This document shows positions 8,271 to 15,448 of a DNA stretch of 64,000 nucleotides, one piece after another. Each line of letters begins with the position of its first letter. The first letter of the stretch is position 1. The stretch spans positions 1-64,000 of the forward strand of contig VGZC01000003.1 of the NCBI GenBank assembly GCA_016872725.1. The letters run 5' to 3'. The stretch is from Planctomycetota bacterium. Lineage in GTDB: Bacteria; Planctomycetota; Planctomycetia; Pirellulales; Pirellulaceae. The translations under genes and the position numbers were made by a program. The notes beneath the pieces were generated by a model. The model saw only the letters and a program-made list of their open reading frames with translations. It searched no databases and was not told the DNA's origin.

Positions 8271-9592
8271 GTATAGCGCACTCCCCGATGCTCGGGTTCG
8301 AAGAACGCGGGGAGCAACTCGTCGACGCGCAGGAGCCCGTCGCGCGTGAGCGTGATGCGGGTCCCGTCGATGGTGAGCCGACGTTCACGCTCGAGCGCGG
8401 ACCAGACCGGCCCCCAGACGTCAAGGATCGATGTTCCGAACTTGGATTCGAAGTAGGCCGTATCCAGACGCCCGCGTTTCAATTGCAGGATCATCTCGCG
8501 GATGAGCCGTTGGCGATGCGTGGGGCGGAGCGCGCGGCCGATCGGTAACCCGTCGCCTTGCAGAAGCGCTCCAAGGTAGTCGCTCCAGCTTGCGACGTTC
8601 TGGTAATGAACACCGGAGACATGTCCGAAACTCGCGATGCCCGTCGCCAGCAGGTCGGCGCCTTGCCAGAGCTGATCGCGGTAGTGGAAATGGACCCGAG
8701 CCGGATCCTTGATCATCGTGTAGCCGCTCGATACGCGATAGCCCGCCGATTCGAGCGTGTCGAACGCGTAACCGACCCACGCCCGTTTGGTCGGCCAATC
8801 GGCGACCGGAATCGGACGCCCCGGCCCCGACGGCGACCCGGCATTCCGCAGGTCTTGCGAATAGACCGTGTTGAAGGGCAGTTCGAGTTGATAGATCGTG
8901 ACGCTGTCGGGCGCGAGATCGAGCACGCGACGGACGCACTCGCGCCAGTTGTCCCACGTTTCGCCGACCATCCCCGCGATCAAGTCGACGTTCACATTCG
9001 GAAAACGCGCGCGTTCGATCGAGCGCCATGCCCGATCGATCTCTTCGGAAAGATGCGCTCGGCCGTTCTCGCTGAGGACGGCGTCGCTGAAGTTCTCCAC
9101 GCCCAGACTGAGCCGCGTGACGCCGAGATCGCGGATCGCGAGGACTTTCGACTCGGAAAGCGTTCCCGGCTCGCACTCGAACGTGACCTCCTCGGCCCGG
9201 CTCCAATCGATGCTCGCTCGCAGGCGTTCCTCGAGCGACCGCAACTGGCGCACGCTCAGGAATGACGGCGTGCCTCCGCCGAAATAGACGAACCGGAACG
9301 GACGGTCCCCCATGACGGGCAGGCGGCTGACACGTTCGATCTCGCGCGACAAGCCGGCGACGTACGATTCGATCTCGGAGGCCGTATTGTCGGTGAAGAC
9401 CTTAAAGTAGCAGAACTTGCACCGTTTGCGGCAAAACGGGATATGGACATAGAGACCGAGCGGCGCATCGGCGGGCGCATCGTTCATCGCGCGACGGATC
9501 TCGGGAATGTCGCGTTCCGACCAGAGCGAATAGGGCGGGTAGTTCGAGATGAAATAGCTGCCGACTTCGGTCTTCTTCGCATCGGTGGTCAT
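8267..9592 (-). CDS. HemN/HemW-like radical SAM protein
   Basis: A 441-residue radical SAM protein of the coproporphyrinogen-oxidase-like family. HIPFCRKRCKFCYFK near residues 50-64 carries the CxxxCxxC motif, and FVYFGGGTPSFLS near 103 is the SAM-binding region of HemN/HemW proteins. The order of family motifs continues with VTFECEPGTL and RLSLGVE. The first half is therefore highly typical, while the operon context (lipoyl carrier, ferredoxin, cyclase) argues against a housekeeping role in heme synthesis. HemN-like family members also include methylases and cyclopropanases, which are possible functions here. It starts with ATG 37 bases after the propeller gene and overlaps the lipoyl-carrier gene by four bases. 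Confidence 0.88.
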   Translation of the reverse strand: MTTDAKKTEVGSYFISNYPPYSLWSERDIPEIRRAMNDAPADAPLGLYVHIPFCRKRCKFCYFKVFTDNTASEIESYVAGLSREIERVSRLPVMGDRPFRFVYFGGGTPSFLSVRQLRSLEERLRASIDWSRAEEVTFECEPGTLSESKVLAIRDLGVTRLSLGVENFSDAVLSENGRAHLSEEIDRAWRSIERARFPNVNVDLIAGMVGETWDNWRECVRRVLDLAPDSVTIYQLELPFNTVYSQDLRNAGSPSGPGRPIPVADWPTKRAWVGYAFDTLESAGYRVSSGYTMIKDPARVHFHYRDQLWQGADLLATGIASFGHVSGVHYQNVASWSDYLGALLQGDGLPIGRALRPTHRQRLIREMILQLKRGRLDTAYFESKFGTSILDVWGPVWSALERERRLTIDGTRITLTRDGLLRVDELLPAFFEPEHRGVRYT

Positions 9593-9629
9593 GCGGCGTC
9601 ATCCGGTTCGCGGGTGGAGCGGCTCGCCG

Positions 9630-10871
9630 TCACGGCTTGTCCGCCGCGCCGAAACAATAGACCACGCCCGCGTCGCTCGCGATGACGAGCCGGTCGGCGG
9701 CCACGGCCGGTGATCCGGTGAACCCGCCCCGAACCTCGTGCTCCCACGCGACGCGCCCGTCCCGCGCGTCGACGGCCGTCAATCGCCCGTCTCCCGACCC
9801 AAAAAAAACACGGTCTCCGACGACCACGGGCGACGCGTCGATCCGCGTCTTCGCGACATGGGCCCAGAGTTCCTTGCCCGAATGGGCGTCGAGCGCGTGG
9901 AGTCGCTTGTCGCGACCGCCGAAGAAGACGCGGCCGTTCGCCAGCGCGGGGGAGCTTCGAAACGCCTGCGACTGATCGGACGCGCTGAATGTCCAGACGA
10001 CCTCCGCCTTCCGCCAATCGATGGCGAAGAACGTGCCCGCCTCGGTGCCGAAGTACACCCGATCGCCCTCCGCAGCCGGAGTGACCCCCGTCGGCGATTG
10101 GATGTCGACCGATGCCTTTTCCGTCCCGGTGGAAGCGTCGATGATATGGAGCCGACTGTCGCACCCCGCGACGAACGCGTGCCCCTCGATCAACGTGGGC
10201 GCGCAGCGGATCTGATCGTCGATCGCGTGTTTCCAGACGAGCTTGCCCGAGTCTTGCTCAAGGCAGTACAAGGTGGCGTCCTGCGATCCGAACACGATGC
10301 GCGCGCCAAGGAAATTGGCGCAGCCGTCAATCTCGGCCTGCGCCTCGAATGACCAGAGCGGTTTGCCGGTCGCCGCGTCGAGGCAAACGAATCGACCGTC
10401 CACATCGCCAAGGTAGACTCGTCCGTTCCGTACGGACGGCGACGCGATGAAGCTGCTGTCGGTCGCGAATTCCCACTTCTTGCTGCCGTCGGACAGCGCG
10501 AGCGCGTGCAATTCGCCGTCCATGTCCCCGATGTAGGCGACTCCGTCGGCGATCGCGGCGGTTCCCTCGAACGCGCCGTTCTTGACGGCGAACTGCCAAA
10601 GCAGCGCGGGCTTTTCCGGGAGTGCGCACTCGGCGACCCCCCGCATTTGCGGATCGCCTCGAAACAGGGGCCACCGCGTCCCGCGCTCGGCCGTTTCCGC
10701 CGTCGGACCCCGTTCGCCGGCAGGCGCGAGTCGAGAAGGGGGCGTCACCATCAAGAGAATCGCCAGGGAACTCCCGACCCAAACGAATGCGCGCGCGACC
10801 CGCAACGGCAAGACGGGCCGGCCCGCGGCGCGGGCATCGAGCGCCGAAGGAGGCATCGAAGACCGATTCAC
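9630..10871 (-). CDS. Exported PQQ-type beta-propeller protein
   Basis: About 413 residues. After a basic N-terminus comes one hydrophobic segment (AFVWVGSSLAILLMV), a signal anchor or signal peptide. The rest consists of repeated blades of the PQQ/BamB type, with motifs such as YIGDMDGELHALA, YLGDVDGRFVCLDA and FFGSGDGRLTAVDA; about seven blades can be counted. The start is chosen as GTG at 10871 because GGGAG lies seven bases before it; an ATG at 10856 is the alternative. No PQQ-dehydrogenase active-site set is apparent, so it is probably a structural or ligand-binding propeller outside the cytoplasm. It is embedded in an otherwise cytoplasmic biosynthetic operon, which suggests a link to product export or surface deposition. 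Confidence 0.8.
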   Translation of the reverse strand: MNRSSMPPSALDARAAGRPVLPLRVARAFVWVGSSLAILLMVTPPSRLAPAGERGPTAETAERGTRWPLFRGDPQMRGVAECALPEKPALLWQFAVKNGAFEGTAAIADGVAYIGDMDGELHALALSDGSKKWEFATDSSFIASPSVRNGRVYLGDVDGRFVCLDAATGKPLWSFEAQAEIDGCANFLGARIVFGSQDATLYCLEQDSGKLVWKHAIDDQIRCAPTLIEGHAFVAGCDSRLHIIDASTGTEKASVDIQSPTGVTPAAEGDRVYFGTEAGTFFAIDWRKAEVVWTFSASDQSQAFRSSPALANGRVFFGGRDKRLHALDAHSGKELWAHVAKTRIDASPVVVGDRVFFGSGDGRLTAVDARDGRVAWEHEVRGGFTGSPAVAADRLVIASDAGVVYCFGAADKP

Positions 10872-11011
10872 ATGGCAACTCCCGCGGGGATCCAATCGTG
10901 ATTCCATCGGCGGTCGGTCCTGTTTCGAGCGAGGGCCGTCGCGCCGCAATCGATTATGGCACCCCTCGCGGCCGGAGGATAGGCGATAACGCGAGCCGGC
11001 GCCGAGGTGGG

Positions 11012-12166
11012 TTACCACGCGTTTTCGTAAAGGCGACGGTAGTCATCCTCGGTCATCCCTCGCGGATTGAACTTGCCGGTCCATTGGTTCGCCGCGTCCC
11101 GGGCCAACCTCGGGATCGCGTCGCGGTCGGCGATCATCGAGGCCAGGCGCGTTTCGAGCCCCGCGCGTCGGGTCAGACTTTCGAGAAAGGCGGCGAGCCC
11201 GCCGGCGGCCGATTTCGAGTCGGGCATGCCGGGAATCGCCGCCCCGGCCGCAAGCAACTCGCCGTACCACGCGCCGCGCGTCGCGCCGTTGTGACGCACG
11301 ACATGCGGAAGCAGGATCGCGACCGCCGATCCGTGCGGCAGACCGAAGTGCGTCGTCAGCGGATTGGCGAGCGCATGGGCCGCGCCGAGCATCGCGTTCT
11401 CGATGGCGAGCCCGGCGAGACAGGCGCCGAGTTGCATGTTCGACCGAGCCTCGATATCCGTCGGATTCCGCAGAACGCCATCCAGATTGCCCGCGAGAAG
11501 CCGCCACGCCGCGACGCTGAACGCGGTCGATATCGCGTTGCGCCGCGTCGAGACATAGGACTCGACGGCGTGCGCGATCGCGTCAAGGCCGGTGAGCGCC
11601 GTGACGCGCGGCGGCTGCGTGAGCGTCAGCGACGGGTCCAACAAGGCGACTCGAAATGCGGCCTTCTCATCCCCGCACGCCATCTTCACGTGGGTTTCCG
11701 CATCGGATATCAACGCGAACGACTGTACTTCGCTCCCCGTTCCCGCCGTCGTCGGAATGCCGATCATCGGGAGCATCGGGCGAGCGGCCTTCCCAACACC
11801 CCAGTAGTCGCTCATCCGACCGCCGTTGGAGTGAACGAAGTTGATTCCTTTCGCGCAGTCCATCGCGCTCCCGCCTCCCAGCCCGACGATCAGATCGGGG
11901 CCGAACCGGTCCGCCGACTCGCGGCCCGCATCCACGTCGCGCGTCGTCGGATTCTCGCGGGTCTCCGCGAACTCGGCGACCGCCAGCCCGGCTCGACGAA
12001 GCGATCCGGCGGCTCGTTCCGCGTGACCGGCCTCCACGATGCCCCGATCGGTCACCAGTAGGGCCCGCGTCCCGCCGAGTTCGCTCGCCAATCGGCCGAG
12101 CCCGTGCATCGAATCGGTTCCCGACACAATGCGGGTGCGCATCCGGAAATCGAGCGGACCGCCCAT
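11012..12166 (-). CDS. Iron-containing alcohol dehydrogenase
   Basis: A 384-residue enzyme of the iron-type alcohol dehydrogenase family, which interconverts alcohols and aldehydes with NAD(P)H. The nucleotide-binding GLGGGSAMDCAKG is near residues 92-104 and TTAGTGSEV near 139. Metal-binding histidines are seen in AAHALANPLTTHFGLPHG around 263-280 and in LPHVVRHN just after. A GAGGGGG ribosome-binding sequence lies about eight bases before the ATG. Following an acid-activating gene and an aldehyde-dehydrogenase-type gene, it completes an apparent acid-aldehyde-alcohol reduction series. The substrate is not determined by sequence; an aromatic acid made by the lyase-like gene at 652-1212 is my inference. 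Confidence 0.92.
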   Translation of the reverse strand: MGGPLDFRMRTRIVSGTDSMHGLGRLASELGGTRALLVTDRGIVEAGHAERAAGSLRRAGLAVAEFAETRENPTTRDVDAGRESADRFGPDLIVGLGGGSAMDCAKGINFVHSNGGRMSDYWGVGKAARPMLPMIGIPTTAGTGSEVQSFALISDAETHVKMACGDEKAAFRVALLDPSLTLTQPPRVTALTGLDAIAHAVESYVSTRRNAISTAFSVAAWRLLAGNLDGVLRNPTDIEARSNMQLGACLAGLAIENAMLGAAHALANPLTTHFGLPHGSAVAILLPHVVRHNGATRGAWYGELLAAGAAIPGMPDSKSAAGGLAAFLESLTRRAGLETRLASMIADRDAIPRLARDAANQWTGKFNPRGMTEDDYRRLYENAW

Positions 12167-12196
12167 CGCCGTTCCCCCTCACGGAAGCCTCGCGAT

Positions 12197-13666
12197 TCAG
12201 GTCGCCGCGCATCCGCACGCGACCGCGGATTGGATCGCCGCGAAACGGTCCTCGGCGACCTGATAGGCGCGTGACCGGAAAAGGAACTCAATCAGATTGC
12301 CCTCATGCGGCTGCAGCCAATTCAGGCGTGTCGTGGGTATGGGACCAACATTGAGCCGATCGACATGGGTCGCGTCGCCGAGTGCCCGAAGGAACGACGC
12401 GTCCTCGGTGATCGCCGAACCGACGAGCGTCGGTCCAATCCGCGCGATCATCTCTTCCTGGGGGCATTGCACGACGGTTGCGAACGGGAACATGAACTCC
12501 TTTCTTGCAATCGCATTCGCGGGGGATTCGCAGTGGACGACCATCGGACGCAGGTAGGCGCAGCGGTCGAGTTCGACGAGCCGACTTCCCCATCGATCCG
12601 TCATGTCGGTCACCCCGTTCTCTTTCAAGTCCGCTTCGATCATGGACCAGACCGCCGTCGCGGCTCCAGGAATGGTGAACGCGGCGAGGCCCGCGTGCGG
12701 ATCGTCGGGGGGCCGCGGCTCGACCGGACCGATCCGCTCGGCGATCGCGGCCGCGATCGCCTTCGTATGGCGCGAGGCCCACACGCCCGAGCAGTTGATG
12801 CAACCCCGCCCGCTGTTGATGTAAATGCTCTCCACGATCGGATCCAGAAACTCCTCCCACCGATCGACCAGATCGTCCCCGATCAGGATCTTCGAGAATC
12901 CGGGACCGTGCGCTTGGACGCGCGGATCGCCTCGGTATTGCTCGACGGTCGCCGAACCGCCGAAGATCATCGCTCGGTCGCATGACGACAGCACGGCGGC
13001 GCCGGCCTCGGGGCCACCGGGATAAAGACAAAACACGTCGCGAGGGATGCCCGCTTCGGCGAACGCCGCGACCAACCGGTAGGGCGTCCATGGTTCCTGC
13101 GGGCCGGGCTTGAGCACGAGACCCAATTGGAGCGGAATCGCGGGGAGCCACAACGTGTGCACGCCGGGCGAATTGGACGGAAGGACCGCGCCGAGCACGG
13201 GACTTTGCGCCTGATAGCTGACGACGACGCCCCGTGATTCGACGCCGTAACCGCGCGAGAGGATGTCCGGATCCAGGCCGCGAGTCAGGCAGTCGAGGAT
13301 TCGCTCCATGTTTTCGAGCACGAACGCGTTCTTCCTCATGTTGGCGCGGCACATCGACTCGGGAAGTCCCGTCGACGCCGATTGTTGCCGAACAAAATCG
13401 TCGGGTGACTGGGATCCGTCACCCATCGGCAATGTCGCGTCCTCGTACAGACGGCCCGCCGCACGAACGCGTCGGATCAAGTCGCGAGCGGGCATTTCAC
13501 GCAGGATCGCGCGAGCCCTCGACGCCCGGCGCAGGTCGCGCCGCACGATGCCGCCGTTCGCCTGACTGACCTCGGCGATCGGCTCGCCCGTGAGGAAATG
13601 CGAGATCCGGTCGACGTCAAGCGACGTGTACGGGTCGCCCCATCGCAGAACGGGAATCTTGAGCAC
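12197..13666 (-). CDS. Aldehyde dehydrogenase/acyl reductase-like protein (LuxC-like role)
   Basis: About 489 residues of the aldehyde-dehydrogenase superfamily. The catalytic cysteine is in GRGCINCS near residues 283-290, and the cofactor-binding region includes LPSNSPGVHTLW and KPGPQEPWTPYR around 150-180. It lacks the standard ALDH active-site wording and looks more like the reductase subunits that accept activated acyl or aryl groups. The start is GTG at 13666, preceded by AAGGGAG and lying 15 bases after the upstream stop; an ATG at 13750 would overlap the upstream gene. With the upstream LuxE/PaaK-like enzyme it could reduce an activated carboxylate to an aldehyde. That coupling is inferred from gene order. 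Confidence 0.8.
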   Translation of the reverse strand: MLKIPVLRWGDPYTSLDVDRISHFLTGEPIAEVSQANGGIVRRDLRRASRARAILREMPARDLIRRVRAAGRLYEDATLPMGDGSQSPDDFVRQQSASTGLPESMCRANMRKNAFVLENMERILDCLTRGLDPDILSRGYGVESRGVVVSYQAQSPVLGAVLPSNSPGVHTLWLPAIPLQLGLVLKPGPQEPWTPYRLVAAFAEAGIPRDVFCLYPGGPEAGAAVLSSCDRAMIFGGSATVEQYRGDPRVQAHGPGFSKILIGDDLVDRWEEFLDPIVESIYINSGRGCINCSGVWASRHTKAIAAAIAERIGPVEPRPPDDPHAGLAAFTIPGAATAVWSMIEADLKENGVTDMTDRWGSRLVELDRCAYLRPMVVHCESPANAIARKEFMFPFATVVQCPQEEMIARIGPTLVGSAITEDASFLRALGDATHVDRLNVGPIPTTRLNWLQPHEGNLIEFLFRSRAYQVAEDRFAAIQSAVACGCAAT

Positions 13667-13680
13667 GCGCGTGGCTCCCT

Positions 13681-14808
13681 TCAATAGACGCCGACCGTGG
13701 TCTGCGCGGCGACTCCGCGGAATGGCCGCACACCGCGGATGCCGTCCCACGGATATCGCTCGTACGGCGGTTCCCGTTCGCCTTCGTCCCGCTCAAGGAA
13801 CCCGGGCACGAAAAACTCGCGCGTGAGCGTGGTCAGCTTGACGCGGCCCGTCGCGCCGTACCCAACGCATGATCGGCGGTCGTCGAAATCAACGACTTCG
13901 ATGACCGCGCGCGGTTGCGGCGCGTAGTAGGCGATCTTGTAGGCGTCCTCGGCTCGGACCGGCTTGCCGCACGCCAACCCCATGAGCGTGTTGCCGTACG
14001 TCGGCGTCATGTAGACTCCACCGACTTCCGGGGGACCGCCGAGCAGTTCCTCGACGGCGTACCGCGTCCATTGTGGAGTGAACTCGGTGCCGCCCGAAAA
14101 GATGCCGGTGATGCCGATCTCCGGGATCGATGTTCCCCGATCTTCCAGCTCGATGGCGAGCGATTCAAGCAGTTTGGGTGTGGCGAACATGCACTGGATG
14201 GCATGCCCGGCCGTTAAGATCGTCACCGCCTGTTCGATGACGTGCTTCTTGTAGGCTTCGAGATGCTCCATCCACCCCTTCTTGATCAGCTTGATGACCC
14301 AGCGCGGATCGAGATCAACGCAGAAGCAGATGCCACCCCGATGTTGGCAAAGGTGCTCGACCGCAAGCCGAAGCCGGCGCGGCCCGCTCGGCCCCAGCAT
14401 CAGCCAGTTCGCGCCTTTCGGAAAATACGTTTCGGGCAATGTCTCGCTGAACAGCTCGTAGTCGATTCGATGGTCGTCGATCACAACGCGACTCTTCGGG
14501 ATTCCCGTCGTTCCGCCCGTTTCGAACACGAAGACCGGCTTGCCCGACAGACCTTTCGGTACCCATCGGCGAACGGGACCGCCGCGCAGCCATTCATCCT
14601 CGAAGGGGGGGAGCTTCCTCAGGTCGTCGAAACCGCGTATTTGGGTCAGCGGGTCGAAACCGAATTCGCGCTTCTTTTCGAGCCAGAACGGGCATCCCGT
14701 CGATTCATGGAAGTGCCACGCGACCATTTCCACGGTATGAGCATCGAGCCGCTCTCGGGCCTGTTGGATGGCCGAATCCAGATCAAGCACGGTGGTTGAG
14801 GACTCCAT
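13681..14808 (-). CDS. LuxE/PaaK-like acyl- or aryl-activating enzyme
   Basis: A 375-residue adenylate-forming enzyme of the LuxE/phenylacetate-CoA-ligase type. The phosphate-binding loop is FETGGTTGIPKS near residues 94-105; downstream lie SGGTEF near 241 and a tyrosine-rich MTPTYGNTLMGL near 268. It is shorter than full-length CoA ligases because the C-terminal subdomain is small, as in LuxE acyl-protein synthetases. It would activate a carboxylic acid and hand it to the reductase encoded next. It is the first gene of the minus-strand operon, so the promoter should lie in 14809-15040. The substrate may be 4-hydroxybenzoate or a related acid (inference). Confidence 0.82.
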   Translation of the reverse strand: MESSTTVLDLDSAIQQARERLDAHTVEMVAWHFHESTGCPFWLEKKREFGFDPLTQIRGFDDLRKLPPFEDEWLRGGPVRRWVPKGLSGKPVFVFETGGTTGIPKSRVVIDDHRIDYELFSETLPETYFPKGANWLMLGPSGPRRLRLAVEHLCQHRGGICFCVDLDPRWVIKLIKKGWMEHLEAYKKHVIEQAVTILTAGHAIQCMFATPKLLESLAIELEDRGTSIPEIGITGIFSGGTEFTPQWTRYAVEELLGGPPEVGGVYMTPTYGNTLMGLACGKPVRAEDAYKIAYYAPQPRAVIEVVDFDDRRSCVGYGATGRVKLTTLTREFFVPGFLERDEGEREPPYERYPWDGIRGVRPFRGVAAQTTVGVY

Positions 14809-15048
14809 GATGTCTTTTCCGATCGGAGAACGGATCTTGGATCGTGCTCGCGATTGAGTTCCGCGCCGCTGCGTCTTGGTTCTGAATTCCGGGCGGGACG
14901 GCCACGATTACGGCGGTGAGGTGAATGATCGCTCATCCGGCCAAGTTCCCAGCGGGCGACAGGCGGTTCAACCGTGATCGGCGCACCCGATTAACCCAAG
15001 TTCGGCGACAATGTCGAGGTGCACATCAAGGCAATCAAGATCAAGACA

Positions 15049-15152
15049 AATCAAGACAGGACACCCCAAAATCAAGACAGGACACCCAATCGAGCATCAA
15101 GACCGAAAGCGAATCCGGGTGTCCGATCTTGTGGCGCGGGTGTCCGATCTTG
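15049..15152. repeat. Paired tandem repeats forming a large inverted repeat
   Basis: The 18-base unit AATCAAGACAGGACACCC occurs at 15049-15066 and again at 15070-15087. On the other arm GGGTGTCCGATCTTG occurs at 15117-15131 and 15138-15152. Both arms therefore repeat with a 21-base period, and the right units are near-complements of the left units (AAGACAGGACACCC against GGGTGTCCGATCTT, two mismatches). The shared pieces GCGAATCCGGGTGTCC and AATCAAGACAGGAC recur at 59516-59567. It could be a folded RNA or DNA element, a protein-binding site, or a small non-autonomous mobile repeat. Confidence 0.8.
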
Positions 15153-15272
15153 TGCCGAATGGGGGTAGATGGGTATATGGGACGAGCCCATCCGAACCAT
15201 TCGCCACGCCGGGCACCCGGCGCACGGTTCGGCGGCCCACGGTTCGAGGGCTCGATTGCGGGCCGGATGAGG

Positions 15273-15302
15273 TTGACACTCGGGGCACGTGTTCCGTATC
15301 CT
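15273..15302 (+). promoter_or_regulatory. Candidate sigma-70-type promoter
   Basis: TTGACA at 15273-15278 is a perfect -35 box. After an 18-base spacer, TATCCT at 15297-15302 agrees with the -10 consensus in four of six positions. It lies about 150 bases before the hydrolase start at 15449. It rests on box matches only. Confidence 0.35.
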
Positions 15303-15448
15303 CCCGCGCGTCCTTTTCGCGAGAGGGAGCCGGCAGGGGGCATACGTCGCTTCCGCGGGATCATTGCGTTGGCGCGGCGGTCCGCGGGGGAGCCTGCCGG
15401 CCGAATCGCCGCGAGCGTCGATGCAGCATGGATGGAAGGCCGACCTGG

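Larger units (their letters stand above)
14809..15448. other. Divergent intergenic region with repeats
   Basis: This 640-base stretch separates the biosynthetic operon (leftward) from the lipoprotein hydrolase (rightward), so promoters of both should lie here. It holds the tandem and inverted repeat described at 15049-15152 and one promoter-like sequence at 15273-15302. Reading frames cross it, but none shows a recognisable protein, and the hydrolase signal peptide starts only at 15449. I see no RNA gene. Confidence 0.6.

Noticed and set aside
8267-9592. Naming the gene hemN or hemW
   Set aside because: Motifs only place it in the superfamily; the operon does not concern heme, so a housekeeping name would mislead.
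1-14808. Ladderane or standard hopanoid cluster
   Set aside because: No fatty-acid ladderane-type gene set and no hpn genes beyond a cyclase-like and a radical SAM gene are present.
15041-15160. CRISPR array
   Set aside because: There are only two copies per arm, the spacers are three to six bases, and no cas genes are present.
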